Below are positions 53,411 through 63,636 of a DNA stretch of 64,000 nt, piece by piece. Made by a program: the position numbers and the translations under genes. The stretch lies in the NCBI GenBank assembly GCA_018267575.1, contig JAFDYF010000111.1, positions 1-64,000 of the forward strand. Reading direction: 5' to 3'. The first letter of the stretch is position 1. Every line of letters starts with the position of its first letter. The stretch is from Bacteroidota bacterium. Its GTDB lineage: Bacteria > Bacteroidota > Bacteroidia > Chitinophagales > Chitinophagaceae. The notes under the pieces were generated by a model that ran no database searches, was not told where the DNA came from, and was given only the letters and a program-made list of their open reading frames with translations.

Positions 53411-54886
53411 TTACAGCATATCATCTGCAACAGATGAGTTTGTGTTTTTGGCACTGCCTAGCAGGAGATTTGTTTTATCCTGCGGCAGTTCCTGCACATT
53501 ACGGAGTTTTCTTTCGATGGCCCTGGTTCTGGTTTCAGAATGGTCGATTACATTGGTTGCTTCGATCAGTTTTCTTTTCGTTTTTGCGAGCACATCGCCA
53601 AATTGGCCAAACTCGGTCTTCACGGCACCCAATAGGTCCCATACCTCACTACTTCTTTTTTCAATGGCCAATGTTCGGAAACCCATTTGCAAACTGTTTA
53701 GCAAAGCGCTTAAAGTGGTAGGACCGGTAACCGTTATCTTAAACTCTCTTTGTAATTGTTCAAAAAGCCCTGGTGTTCTCAATACTTCCCCAAACAGACT
53801 TTCATAAGGAAGAAACATGATGCCATATTCGGTGGTGTTTGGTGGATCGATATATTTTTCTTTGATGTCTTGCGCATTTTTCCGGATGCTTTTTACAAAA
53901 GCTTTCCGGTATTCTTCCATGCCTTCAATATCTCCTCTTTCGTAGGCCTCTACCAATGCCTCATAATCTTCCTTGGGGAATTTAGAGTCGACCGGCAACC
54001 ACAATGTTTTTTCGGTATCACCACCATGCGGCATCTTGATGGCGAATTCAACCACTGCCCCACTTCCTAGTTTTGTTTTCACGTTCTTTTCATACTGCTC
54101 GTTTGTAAGCAAATCTTCGATTAGATTCTGCAACTGGTATTCTCCCAAAATGCCTCTCGATTTTACATTCGACATTACTTTTTTCAAGTCACCTACACTG
54201 GATGCAAGGCTTTGCATTTCACCCAGGCCTTTGTGAACTGCTTCCAACCGGTCACTCACCTGTTTGAAAGATTCACCCAGCCTTTTCTCCAAAGTTTCAT
54301 TCAGTTTTTCATCTACGGTTCTTCGCATCTCATCCAACTTTTTTTCGTTGCCTTCCTGCAACTGGGAAATTTTCTTTTCCACGGTATCCCTGATGATATC
54401 AAGTTTGCTATTGCTCGTGCTGTTTTGATCAGCCATATTTTTCAATAGTTCGTTGAAATTAGCTCTTTGGTTATCACTGAAATTTTTTAATGAAAGACTA
54501 AGTTCAGATTTGAAGCCGTCGAGGTTGGCTTTCAGTTCTTGCCTGCTTTCCTTGCTACTACTATCGATGCTGGTTTTAAAATGTATAAACCTTTCTCCCA
54601 TAGCTTCCGTAAGCATGGCTAATTGGGTCGAAAAAGTTTTTATGAATTCATTGAGTTGGCCACCGACTTCTTCGCGTAAGTCTTTGGCATTGCTAGTATT
54701 TTCTCTTCTGTTCATGGCAAGCTCATTTTTTTGGCCTTGCTCCATATCTTTCAATTGTTGGGACAAGGCGCCCATTAAGTATTTTAACTCATGTTGATTA
54801 TCCTTTTTACCAACCTGAAGGCTGATAATGATATTTACAATGAGCAATAAGGCAATTACAATAAGTGCGGTATCTATAAAGGTCAT
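53411..54886 (-). CDS. rmuC: DNA recombination protein RmuC
   Basis: A 491-residue protein. An N-terminal membrane anchor (about residues 6-24) is followed by a coiled coil of about 170 residues, then the PD-(D/E)xK-like RmuC core from about residue 220: SRGILGEYQLQNLIEDLL, GAVVEFAIKMP, WLPVDSKFPKEDYEAL and MFLPYESLFGEVLRTPGL. RmuC limits inversions at short repeats. A tail of about 25 polar residues ends it. It is divergent from ppdK. Confidence 0.94.
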   Translation of the reverse strand: MTFIDTALIVIALLLIVNIIISLQVGKKDNQHELKYLMGALSQQLKDMEQGQKNELAMNRRENTSNAKDLREEVGGQLNEFIKTFSTQLAMLTEAMGERFIHFKTSIDSSSKESRQELKANLDGFKSELSLSLKNFSDNQRANFNELLKNMADQNSTSNSKLDIIRDTVEKKISQLQEGNEKKLDEMRRTVDEKLNETLEKRLGESFKQVSDRLEAVHKGLGEMQSLASSVGDLKKVMSNVKSRGILGEYQLQNLIEDLLTNEQYEKNVKTKLGSGAVVEFAIKMPHGGDTEKTLWLPVDSKFPKEDYEALVEAYERGDIEGMEEYRKAFVKSIRKNAQDIKEKYIDPPNTTEYGIMFLPYESLFGEVLRTPGLFEQLQREFKITVTGPTTLSALLNSLQMGFRTLAIEKRSSEVWDLLGAVKTEFGQFGDVLAKTKRKLIEATNVIDHSETRTRAIERKLRNVQELPQDKTNLLLGSAKNTNSSVADDML

Positions 54887-55112
54887 TGGTTCAGATTAAT
54901 ATTTGTCTTTCACAAAAGTAAATGATGCCGGGCTTGGGACTGAAACATATTTCAGCGGGGTTTATGGGGTCTTTTGTAAAACGAAGTTCCAAAAAATACG
55001 CTTTCATAACCAAACCCTTCTACTGATGATAAATCACATCTGTAGCTATGACTACTATCATATCCCCCCTTCCAATCCACTTCTACTTTTATACTATGAA
55101 AAAACGAACGAT

Positions 55113-57872
55113 ATGGCAAAGCAACTCAAAAACACAAAGAAATATGTTTATTTCTTCGGTGATGGCAAGGCCGATGGAAATGAATCAATGAAAAATTTAT
55201 TAGGTGGCAAGGGTGCAAACCTGGCCGAGATGGCTGGGCATCCCAAACTAAGATTGCCAGTGCCGCCGGGCTTCACTATTTCAACAGATGTATGCACTTA
55301 TTATTATGACCATAAACACAGCTATCCACCTGTGCTTAAAAAAGAAGTGGACGCGGCCTTAAAAAAAATAGAAAAGATCACGGGCAAAAAATTCGGTGAC
55401 ACCCAAAACCCATTGCTCCTGTCTGTCCGTTCGGGTGCTAGAAAAAGTATGCCGGGCATGATGGATACGGTACTGGATATCGGCTTGAATGATGATACCG
55501 TAAAAGGGTTGATTAGCCAGTCGGGAGATGAACGATTTGCGTATGATGCTTACCGTAGGTTGGTGATGATGTATGCAGATGTAGTGATGGAAAAAGCCAG
55601 TGGCATAGAACCCAAGCACGGAAAAGGGATCCGTAAAATATTGGATGAAAAATTGGAAGCCATCAAGCATCAACAAGGCTATGTTTCCGATACTGATTTA
55701 ACAGTAGCTGAATTAAAAGAACTGGTGGTAGAATTTAAGGCCACCGTTAAAAAAATATTGGGTAAGCCATTCCCTGAAAATCCTTATGAGCAACTATGGG
55801 GTGGTATCGGTGGTGTATTTGGTTCTTGGAACGGAAAGCGGGCTATCGAATACCGCCGCATCGAAAAAATACCAGATGATTGGGGCACTGCCGTGAATGT
55901 GCAGGCCATGGTATTTGGTAATATGGGCAGCGACAGTGCAACTGGAGTGGCCTTTACCAGAAACCCAGGTACGGGGGAAAATAATTTTTATGGGGAATAC
56001 TTGGTGAATGCACAAGGGGAAGATGTGGTGGCAGGTATTCGCACACCAGCACCCATCAACGATTATTCGAAGAATGACCATAGCAAAAATTTGGACACAC
56101 TTGAAAAATTGATGCCCAAACTCTATAAAGAATTGGATGGCTATCAAAAAAGGCTCGAAAGGCATTATAAGGATATGCAGGATATTGAGTTTACCATTGA
56201 AAAGGGAAGGCTCTACATGCTTCAATGCCGCGTGGGCAAACGGAATGGGGTAGCCGCCGTTCGTATGGCCACCGAAATGTTTGCAGAAAAACTGATTGAT
56301 GCCAAAAAAGCAGTTATGCGGGTTGCGCCTAACCAGTTGGTAGAACTATTATTGCCGATGCTTGATCCCAAAGTGGAAGCTGTAACAAAACCGATTGCTA
56401 AGGGTTTGCCAGCCGGTCCCGGTGGAGCTAAAGGCCGTGTTGTGTTTTCATCAGAAGAAGCGGTAGAATGGGCCATGAAAGGAGAGAAAGTGATATTGGT
56501 CCGTGAAGAAACTTCACCCGAAGATGTGGATGGCATGCATAAATCACAGGCTATCCTCACCACCAAAGGAGGAATGACCTCACACGCTGCGTTGGTAGCG
56601 AGAGGCTGGGGCAAATGTTGCATTGTGGGCTGTAATGATGTGGAAATTCATGGTGACACAAAAACCTTTAAAGCTAAAAATGGGGTTGTCGTGAAAGAAG
56701 GGGATATCATCACGTTGAATGGAACAAAGGGGCTGGTGTACGAAGGTGAAATGCCTTTGATCGCCATTGAACTGAACAAAAACAAATCTTATAAGGATTT
56801 GATGCAACTGGTAGATAAGACAAAACTCATTGGCGTGAGGGCAAATGCAGAAACACCTGAAGATGCTGTGCATGCGATGTCATTTGGTGCAGAAGGTATC
56901 GGATTGTTCCGCACAGAACATATGTTTTATGGGGAAGGCAGCGAACAGCCACTATTCCTACTCCGCAAAATGATCATGAGCAAAACAGAATCAGAGCGCC
57001 GCAAAGCGTTGAACGATCTTTTTGTGTATGTAAAAAAGGATATCAAGGATACGATGGAAATCATGAAGGGGCATCCGGTAACCATACGGTTGCTTGATCC
57101 ACCCTTGCATGAATTTGTTCCCCATGACTCCGCCAAACTCCATGAGTTGAGCAAGGAGCTTGGCATCAGCATGAGCTTGTTGCGCAGACGGGTGCTGGCA
57201 TTACATGAAAACAACCCAATGTTGGGGCATCGTGGGGTACGCTTGGGCGTTAGTTATCCAGAAATTACCGAAATGCAGATCAAAGCCATTTTGGAAGCAA
57301 CGGTCGAGATCATCAAATCTGGCAAAAAAGCATTTCCAGAAATTATGGTACCTGTTACCTGCACCGTGAATGAACTCACCCACCAGAAAAAAATTGTGGA
57401 AAGGGTTTATCAAGAAGTGTGTGCTAGCATGAAAGTAAAAACTATCCCTTATCTGTACGGCACTATGATCGAGATACCAAGGGCTGCCTTGCAGGCTGGC
57501 AATATGGCTAAGGAAGCGGACTTCTTTAGCTTTGGCACCAACGATTTGACACAAATGAGTTTCGGTTTTAGCCGGGATGATGTGGGCGGTTTTTTGCCCA
57601 TTTATTTGGACCAAAAATTATTGCACGACGATCCTTTCCAAACCATCGACCAAGAAGGGGTGGGAGAACTGATAAAAATAGGTACCGAACGTGGCCGCAA
57701 AACAAAACCGAAATTGAAAGTGGGCATCTGTGGTGAACATGGTGGTGATCCTGAAAGCGTGAAATTCTGTCACCGTATCGGGATGAACTATGTAAGCTGT
57801 TCCCCATTCCGTGTGCCCATTGCACGTTTGGCCGCGGCACAAGCTGCTGTTGAGTTTGGGAAAGTTTTTTAG
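55113..57872 (+). CDS. ppdK: Pyruvate, phosphate dikinase
   Basis: A 919-residue cytosolic enzyme interconverting pyruvate, ATP and phosphate with PEP, AMP and PPi. ATG 55113 gives MAKQLKNTKKYVYFFGDG; the open frame upstream to 54903 is not family-like. The N-terminal ATP-grasp part has NLLGGKGANLAEMAG and SVRSGARKSMPGMMDTVLD. The swivelling domain has the catalytic His in TKGGMTSHAALVARGWGKCC. The PEP-binding barrel has GLFRTEHMF, FGTNDLTQMSFGFSRDD and GICGEHGGDPESVKF. It is monocistronic. Confidence 0.97.
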   Translation: MAKQLKNTKKYVYFFGDGKADGNESMKNLLGGKGANLAEMAGHPKLRLPVPPGFTISTDVCTYYYDHKHSYPPVLKKEVDAALKKIEKITGKKFGDTQNPLLLSVRSGARKSMPGMMDTVLDIGLNDDTVKGLISQSGDERFAYDAYRRLVMMYADVVMEKASGIEPKHGKGIRKILDEKLEAIKHQQGYVSDTDLTVAELKELVVEFKATVKKILGKPFPENPYEQLWGGIGGVFGSWNGKRAIEYRRIEKIPDDWGTAVNVQAMVFGNMGSDSATGVAFTRNPGTGENNFYGEYLVNAQGEDVVAGIRTPAPINDYSKNDHSKNLDTLEKLMPKLYKELDGYQKRLERHYKDMQDIEFTIEKGRLYMLQCRVGKRNGVAAVRMATEMFAEKLIDAKKAVMRVAPNQLVELLLPMLDPKVEAVTKPIAKGLPAGPGGAKGRVVFSSEEAVEWAMKGEKVILVREETSPEDVDGMHKSQAILTTKGGMTSHAALVARGWGKCCIVGCNDVEIHGDTKTFKAKNGVVVKEGDIITLNGTKGLVYEGEMPLIAIELNKNKSYKDLMQLVDKTKLIGVRANAETPEDAVHAMSFGAEGIGLFRTEHMFYGEGSEQPLFLLRKMIMSKTESERRKALNDLFVYVKKDIKDTMEIMKGHPVTIRLLDPPLHEFVPHDSAKLHELSKELGISMSLLRRRVLALHENNPMLGHRGVRLGVSYPEITEMQIKAILEATVEIIKSGKKAFPEIMVPVTCTVNELTHQKKIVERVYQEVCASMKVKTIPYLYGTMIEIPRAALQAGNMAKEADFFSFGTNDLTQMSFGFSRDDVGGFLPIYLDQKLLHDDPFQTIDQEGVGELIKIGTERGRKTKPKLKVGICGEHGGDPESVKFCHRIGMNYVSCSPFRVPIARLAAAQAAVEFGKVF

Positions 57873-57896
57873 TTTCCCCAGATGCTATTTGGGGTT

Positions 57897-57930
57897 ATGG
57901 AAATTGAGCCCATTCGGGCTCAATTTCCAT
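57897..57930. terminator. Perfect 15-bp hairpin after ppdK
   Basis: ATGGAAATTGAGCCC and GGGCTCAATTTCCAT form a perfect 15-bp stem with an ATTC loop, 24 bases after the ppdK stop. The downstream GGTTATTTTC has only a short T-run, so it is probably a terminator or RNA 3' end stabiliser. Confidence 0.75.
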
Positions 57931-57981
57931 GGTTATTTTCGAAATTTTCTTATATAATAAAGCACTGCTTGCAGACTGCTT

Positions 57982-58015
57982 CAGAGGAGGAGATTTGAAC
58001 TCCCGACCTTCGCCC
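57982..58015 (-). other. tRNA 3'-end-like fragment
   Basis: Read on the minus strand, GGTCGGGAGTTCAAATCTCC is a good T-arm (GGAG-TTCAAAT-CTCC) followed by an acceptor-like TCCTCTG. No matching 5' acceptor, D-arm or anticodon arm lies upstream, so this is not a complete tRNA. It may be a tRNA scar of a past integration event. The flanking bases to 58097 contain nothing else identifiable. Confidence 0.35.
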
Positions 58016-58097
58016 AATAGTATACAGCCGTACAAGTGAGTGACACAACCGGAGCTTGGTAGCGATACTAAGCTGGTTAAATTATCAACATTTCAGA

Positions 58098-59465
58098 TTA
58101 AGCGATTGCCGGTGTATCCAGTTCGGCCAAGGATTTATTGATGTCCTCTTGGCTTACTTCAAAATCGATCAACTTGCCCGACAAAAATTGTTCATATGCA
58201 CTCAGGTCGAAATTGCCATGACCGCAAAGATTGAACAGAATGGTTTTTGAAACCCCCTCCTTATCTGCCTGCTTGGTTTGGCGAACCACTTCCGCAATGG
58301 CATGATTGGCTTCCGGAGCGGGGATGACGCCCTCGGTGCGGGAGAAAAGCATGCCCGCTTCAAAACATTCGATCTGGTTGATGGCATCGGCCTCGACGAT
58401 ACCATCTTTCAATAATTGACTGATGATGGCACCAGCACCATGATAGCGAAGGCCACCCGCATGTATAGGCGAAGGAATAAAATTATGTCCCAACGTGTAC
58501 ATCGGTATCAAGGGGGTCATACCAACGGTATCGCCAAAGTCATAACGGAACTCACCACGGGTCAGTTTGGGGCAGGAAGTGGGTTCCACAGCAATCGCTC
58601 TCACTTTTTTGCCATCCACTAATTTATCTTGAAGAAAAGGAAATGTGATGCCTGCAAAATTAGATCCACCACCAAAAGGGGCAATCACGATATCGGGATA
58701 GTCGCCTGCTTTTTCCATTTGTTTTTTGGCTTCCAGTCCAATCACAGTCTGGTGCATGAGCACATGGTTGAGCACACTGCCCAATGAGTATTTGGTATCA
58801 TCATGTGTGGCGGCCACTTCCACTGCTTCCGAAATGGCGATGCCCAAACTTCCCGGTGATTTTGGATCCTTTGCCAAAATGGAACGGCCCGCATTGGTAA
58901 GGTCGGATGGTGATGCATGCACACGGGCGCCCCAAGTGTTCATCATCACTTTGCGATAGGGTTTGCCCTCGTAGCTTACTTTTACCATGAACACTTCGCA
59001 ATCGATGCCAAAAAGTTTGCAGGCAAAACTGAGCGCACTGCCCCATTGGCCCGCGCCGGTTTCGGTACAGATTTTTTTTACACCCTCCTTATAGTTGTAA
59101 TAAGCTTGCGGTATGGCCGTATTGGGTTTGTGCGAACCTGCTGGGCTAACGCCTTCATATTTGTAATAGATTTTTGATTGGGTGCCCAATGCTTTTTCAA
59201 GGCCTAAAGCACGGAACATGGGCGTTGGTCTCCAGATGGAATAAAAATTCCTGACTTCATCGGGGATCTCGATCCATTTTTCTGTGGACACTTCCTGTTC
59301 AATCAATGCCATTGGGAAAAGCGGCGCCAATGCTTCCGGTCCAATGGGTTGGTGTGTGGCCGGGTGTAGCGGTGGCAAAGGTTTGTTCTTCATATCGGCA
59401 ACAATATTGTACCAATGTGTAGGGATCTCTTTTTCGTCGAGGGTGATTTTTCGCTGTTGAAGCAT
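58098..59465 (-). CDS. trpB2: Tryptophan synthase beta-like protein, TrpB2 type
   Basis: A 455-residue PLP enzyme of the TrpB2 subgroup. The cofactor Lys is in YEGVSPAGSHKPNTAIPQ, ETGAGQWGSALSFAC is the catalytic Glu region and APFGGGSNFAG binds the phosphate. The N-terminal 60 residues and the insert before GAGAIISQ distinguish TrpB2 from TrpB1. It converts indole and serine to tryptophan, often without a TrpA partner; some members use other amino acids. No other trp gene is nearby. It has an ATG start at 59465. Confidence 0.93.
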   Translation of the reverse strand: MLQQRKITLDEKEIPTHWYNIVADMKNKPLPPLHPATHQPIGPEALAPLFPMALIEQEVSTEKWIEIPDEVRNFYSIWRPTPMFRALGLEKALGTQSKIYYKYEGVSPAGSHKPNTAIPQAYYNYKEGVKKICTETGAGQWGSALSFACKLFGIDCEVFMVKVSYEGKPYRKVMMNTWGARVHASPSDLTNAGRSILAKDPKSPGSLGIAISEAVEVAATHDDTKYSLGSVLNHVLMHQTVIGLEAKKQMEKAGDYPDIVIAPFGGGSNFAGITFPFLQDKLVDGKKVRAIAVEPTSCPKLTRGEFRYDFGDTVGMTPLIPMYTLGHNFIPSPIHAGGLRYHGAGAIISQLLKDGIVEADAINQIECFEAGMLFSRTEGVIPAPEANHAIAEVVRQTKQADKEGVSKTILFNLCGHGNFDLSAYEQFLSGKLIDFEVSQEDINKSLAELDTPAIA

Positions 59466-59595
59466 GGCAAGAGCTTTTTTTCGGTTAATAAATTTGGATG
59501 ACTAATGTATGATTTTTTTTGGGTGAAGGGATTGACCTGCCATTTTTTTTGAATTCTTCAAATCGGGATGGCTTTTAGTCCCTCATTTTGAAAAA

Positions 59596-62079
59596 TCAAT
59601 TGTTTTCTTCTCCACCCATATTGTTGGTGTTCTGATCCTTGTCTTTTTTGAACTCGAGCTTGCCAAACTTGCGGATGAAACTAACCCCGAAGGAACGGAA
59701 AGGCATTTGGCGATAACTGTTCAATGCAAAACCCTGGCCAGTTACTGTGGTATTTTGCTGAACATAGTTGTTGAAGGGATTGGTGGTGGTAAATCCAATG
59801 CTGCCTTTTTTGTGCCAGAGCTGTTTGCGGAAAGCAAAATTATAAGAAGTAAAAGAAGGATAGCGCCCCTGCACCTCATTGCGCGGTGAATTAAAATTAC
59901 CAAAAACCTCCATCACAAAATCGTCATTCAATTGATAAGTGGCGTTGATATTGATACGGTAATTGAAACTACTGATATTACTTCCGGGAACGAGTTTGTT
60001 GATGATATATCGATCAAAAAGAGACAAGTTGGACCTGATGTTTAACTTTTGGGTAAGCGGTATGGATTCATAGAAGTTCAATCCGTAATTATTTTCCACC
60101 CCGATATTCTCTGAAGTGCTTACCGAAACATTGTTATAAACGGAATCGCCGATTTTATAGGAGGGGTAGTATTGTATAAAAGGCTGTATATCGTCGGAGG
60201 ACTGGTGGTAAAAGAAAACAATATTCAAAGACCCGCCTTTTTCGAAAGGCTTGATATAAGCTAGTTCATATCTATTCGCAATTTCTGGTTTCAGCAATGG
60301 GTTGCCCGTGGAAATATTTTTAGGGTCAGTGGCATTGATATAAGGGTTTAGTGCTTGGTAGCTGGGTCTTTGTATTCTTCGGGTATAACTGACTTTGATG
60401 GTTTCATTGCTTTTGAAACTGTGTGACAAAATAAAGGAGGGTGCCCAAGTATCATAATCGGGTATCTGCACATGCGCTACTTTCGAGAACTGTGCAGCGG
60501 TATTGGTGCGCTCATAACGCAGTCCTGATTTTGCATCAAAGAAATGAAGGATTGGGAATGCGATAGCCCCATAAGCCGCATATACATCACGGTTGTACAG
60601 TAGCGAATTAGATTGGGTGGTATCCGTATTATAGATATTGGTACTAGGGTCCAAAGTGTTTACCAAGGTATTGCTGGTAATTTTTTTGATCACGGTTTTA
60701 CCGCCTGCTTCTATTTTTATTTTTTCAGTGAGTGGCTGTTCATAATCGGCCTGTATATCGGTTTCCTGGTCGACTCCCTGATTATTGCTATATGATCCGG
60801 TATACAGGGTATCGCCATTGCTGCTGTTTTGGTATTGATCAAAATTGGAATTGTTTTTACCATAACTACTTGAATAAAGCAGGTCGAAGGATTTCCCTTC
60901 TTGGGCAAAGGTTTTTTTATAGTTCAGGTTCCAGTCCAGCGATTGGCCCAGAAAGTAATTGTGGGAATGCGCAATCAGGTATTGGTCGGCACTGAGGTTT
61001 TGCGTATTATCATAAAGCAATTGCTCCTGATTGAAAATGCCATTGCTGTTGTATCCAAAATGGTGGTACCCGATGCCCCCGTTGATACTGTTTTTCTTGT
61101 TGATGCTCCAATCCATCCCAATGCCTGTTTGAAAACCGCTACGATGGAAATGATACTGACCGTTTTGGGTGAGTTTGCCGGAGATATTCCCCAATGAATC
61201 GAAAGAAGTCCGATCCATTTTTTTTAATGTGGTGGAAAACAACTGCCCGTTGCCGCTGAAATAGGAACTGAAACCAATATTGTTTTTTCTGGCGTTCAGG
61301 TTTATGGAGCCGTTTTCAAGCCTTGATCCAGCGGAGAGATTGATATTGCCATTGACACCTTGGATTTTACTGTCTTTTAAAATGATATTGATAATGCCTC
61401 CGGTTCCTTCTGCGTCATATTTTGCCCCTGGGCTGGTAACCACTTCAATGCTTTTTATCTGGCTGGCGGGGATTGATTGCAGCGCATCTGCGAGGCTATT
61501 GCCAAATATGCTGGAAGGTTTACCATTGATGAGAAATCGGATATTGCTATTGCCCTGTAGCTCCACGTTCCCATCCACATCCACAGAGATCATGGGTATT
61601 TTTTTTAGCAGGTCGGTGGCCACGCCTCCTTGTGAAGTAATATCCCTTTCCGCATTGAATACCATTTTGTCAATCTTGTTCTCAATCAGATTTTTCCGAC
61701 CAGTAACAACAACACCCGCCAAGGTTTTTGCACTAACCGATAGAGCGATATTGCCCAAATTGAGTCGGCTGCCAGGTTTGCTGATAAGGATTCCTTTTAT
61801 GGTTTTGGAGTCATAGCCTACAAAATCGAATATGGCATGATAATTTCCGGGCATCAGGTTATCGATCACAAATAAACCTTTATTATTGCTGGTGGCACCA
61901 TTGACAGGATTAATATTACCATCTTGATAAATGCTGACGGTGGCATAGTCGATGGGTTGAGCATTGGTCGAGTCAATGATTTTACCAGTTAGGCTGGCTC
62001 CATTTTTGGGGTTTAAATTATTTTGGGAGAACGAAAAAAAGCTGCTGAAAAGCAGTGATAAGCCAAGAAAATAGCGCAT
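59596..62079 (-). CDS. Outer-membrane beta-barrel protein with carboxypeptidase-regulatory domain
   Basis: An 827-residue TonB-receptor-like protein. Signal peptide (cleavage near FFSFSQ), then a CarboxypepD_reg beta-sandwich at about residues 28-110 (GKIIDSTNAQPIDYATVSIY), a plug-like domain with GVATDLLKKIPMISVDVDGN and IKSIEVVTSPGAKYDAEGTG, and a large OMP_b-brl_3-type barrel. The C-terminal GEENN tail extends past the barrel. Such proteins are common in Bacteroidota; transport of siderophores or peptides is proposed but unproven. The closest genes are a frameshifted PepSY-like gene and a two-component system. Confidence 0.88.
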   Translation of the reverse strand: MRYFLGLSLLFSSFFSFSQNNLNPKNGASLTGKIIDSTNAQPIDYATVSIYQDGNINPVNGATSNNKGLFVIDNLMPGNYHAIFDFVGYDSKTIKGILISKPGSRLNLGNIALSVSAKTLAGVVVTGRKNLIENKIDKMVFNAERDITSQGGVATDLLKKIPMISVDVDGNVELQGNSNIRFLINGKPSSIFGNSLADALQSIPASQIKSIEVVTSPGAKYDAEGTGGIINIILKDSKIQGVNGNINLSAGSRLENGSINLNARKNNIGFSSYFSGNGQLFSTTLKKMDRTSFDSLGNISGKLTQNGQYHFHRSGFQTGIGMDWSINKKNSINGGIGYHHFGYNSNGIFNQEQLLYDNTQNLSADQYLIAHSHNYFLGQSLDWNLNYKKTFAQEGKSFDLLYSSSYGKNNSNFDQYQNSSNGDTLYTGSYSNNQGVDQETDIQADYEQPLTEKIKIEAGGKTVIKKITSNTLVNTLDPSTNIYNTDTTQSNSLLYNRDVYAAYGAIAFPILHFFDAKSGLRYERTNTAAQFSKVAHVQIPDYDTWAPSFILSHSFKSNETIKVSYTRRIQRPSYQALNPYINATDPKNISTGNPLLKPEIANRYELAYIKPFEKGGSLNIVFFYHQSSDDIQPFIQYYPSYKIGDSVYNNVSVSTSENIGVENNYGLNFYESIPLTQKLNIRSNLSLFDRYIINKLVPGSNISSFNYRININATYQLNDDFVMEVFGNFNSPRNEVQGRYPSFTSYNFAFRKQLWHKKGSIGFTTTNPFNNYVQQNTTVTGQGFALNSYRQMPFRSFGVSFIRKFGKLEFKKDKDQNTNNMGGEENN

Positions 62080-62251
62080 AAGGTTGCGAAGCTATGAACA
62101 GATTCTGTATAAATCTTGGGAGTTGAATTAATAAATTATTTTCAGAACCCAGCTTAGCCCTGCACTTTGATATTAACGTGAACCCCTATCCCAAATAATA
62201 GGGTCGCTTATTTAAAACAGCAAATTTTCCCTACTTATTTTAACCAATCGT

Positions 62252-62793
62252 TTACAACCTACCATTGATAAAATTCTCGGTAACCTCCAATTTCCCTTCT
62301 TGGTATTTTAGAGTTTTGATATAATCTGGGCTTACTATTTTGATGAAATAAACAGACCTTTCCAAATTGTTTATTTCGGTAACGGACCTAAAGTCATAAT
62401 CCTCAAACTTTTTGTGTATGGTCGATTTCAGATTCCGACCCAAGGGTTGCTCATCGTAGGTTTTTATAATACATTTGAAAGCTCCATTTCGGGTATAATA
62501 CACTTTTGGCGCAGCGCCCCATTGTTAAGTCTGGCGACCAGATAATTTTGTTCTCTTAACCAATGCTCGGTACCATCTGTTGAAAAATTATCCCTGAAAT
62601 GTCTTGCTGCGTACCGGTTTACTTCATTAAGGAGGAGGTATCTACTGTGGGTGCTGGGGTAGCGTGTATTCCCGGAATAATGATTTTGACTAAATGAGTT
62701 TTCGGCGAAAGCAATCGTAACAAAAGAAAAAAACAGAAAAGCAATATTGCGCCAAGGCACAGGGCCACTCCCGAAAAGGCAAGCGTATTTCAT
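62252..62793 (-). pseudogene. PepSY-like exported protein with a frameshift
   Basis: Two minus-strand frames make one protein. The first (62793-62464) has a signal peptide and ends in VARLNNGALRQK before shifting; the second, in the -1 frame, goes on with VYYTRNGAFKCIIKTYDEQP and EKSVYFIKIVSPDYIKTL-like strands to 62252. Adding one T to the T4 run at 62504-62507 would restore a continuous protein of about 180 residues, similar in layout to PepSY-like periplasmic proteins (NEVNRYAARHFRDNF helix, then beta strands). A true mutation or a homopolymer sequencing error are both possible. Confidence 0.68.
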
Positions 62794-62931
62794 AAAAGAA
62801 GATTTTTGGGATGAATAAATATTTAACCATAAGTTAATTTAACATTAACAAATTGGCAAAACTGTTTTTGTACTTATGAGCCTAGTGGAGAAGGTACTGA
62901 TTTTAAAGCTTGATATTAAAAACCCTCACAA

Positions 62932-63636
62932 ATGAAACTACTGGTAATAGAAGATGAATTGGAACTATCTAAAAGCATTTGTTCCTACCTGAAGAGTGAT
63001 AATTTCATTTGTGTGCCCAGTTATGATTTTCAGGATGCGATGAATAAAATCCATGAGACCGATTATGCATGCATCCTCTTGGATATTTCATTGCCCATGG
63101 GGAATGGGCTGAATATACTTCGGGAACTCAAAAACCTTGGTAAGGCCGATGGGGTACTCATTATTTCTGCCAAAAATTCCTTACAGGATAAAGTATCGGG
63201 TTTGGAATTGGGAGCAGACGATTATTTGACCAAACCCTTCCATTTGCCCGAGCTTTCTGCCCGGGTAGGCGCGATTATCCGAAGAAAAACTTTTGACGGT
63301 CAGAACAGGATCATCATCGACGAACTGATTATTGATATACAAGATAAAACCGTAAAGGGAAAATCGGGAAATATCGACCTTACTAGAAAGGAATATGAGT
63401 TGCTCGTGTATTTTGCTGGCAATAAAAATAAGGTACTCACCAAGGAGGCCATTGTGGAACATTTATGGGGAGAGCATATTGATATGGCGAACAACAATGA
63501 TTTTATCTATACCCATATCAAAAATTTGAGAAAAAAATTATTGACCGCTGGTTGCAAAGATTATATCAAAGCGGTATATGGGATGGGCTATAAATTTGAA
63601 ACAGAAGTAAAAGAAAAGAAACCCAGCAAAAAATGA
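62932..63636 (+). CDS. OmpR-family response regulator
   Basis: A 234-residue two-component regulator. The receiver (1-115) has the acidic pocket ED (VIEDELELS), the phospho-acceptor Asp in CILLDISLPMGNG and the switch Lys in DDYLTKPFHLPEL. The winged-helix output domain (125-225) has LTRKEYELLVYFAGNKNKVL and IYTHIKNLRKKL with GMGYKFE at the end. It overlaps the histidine kinase gene by 4 bases. Confidence 0.95.
   Translation: MKLLVIEDELELSKSICSYLKSDNFICVPSYDFQDAMNKIHETDYACILLDISLPMGNGLNILRELKNLGKADGVLIISAKNSLQDKVSGLELGADDYLTKPFHLPELSARVGAIIRRKTFDGQNRIIIDELIIDIQDKTVKGKSGNIDLTRKEYELLVYFAGNKNKVLTKEAIVEHLWGEHIDMANNNDFIYTHIKNLRKKLLTAGCKDYIKAVYGMGYKFETEVKEKKPSKK

Noticed and set aside
54903..55112. 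N-terminal 70-residue extension of ppdK
   Set aside because: Sequence before MAKQL is not like the family and overlaps the divergent promoter region with rmuC.
57961..58080. Complete tRNA gene on the minus strand
   Set aside because: Only the T-arm and 3' end can be folded; no matching acceptor, D-arm or anticodon arm.
62504..62507. Programmed -1 frameshift in the PepSY-like gene
   Set aside because: The slip sequence is not a canonical heptamer and no downstream pseudoknot is evident; an indel explains it better.
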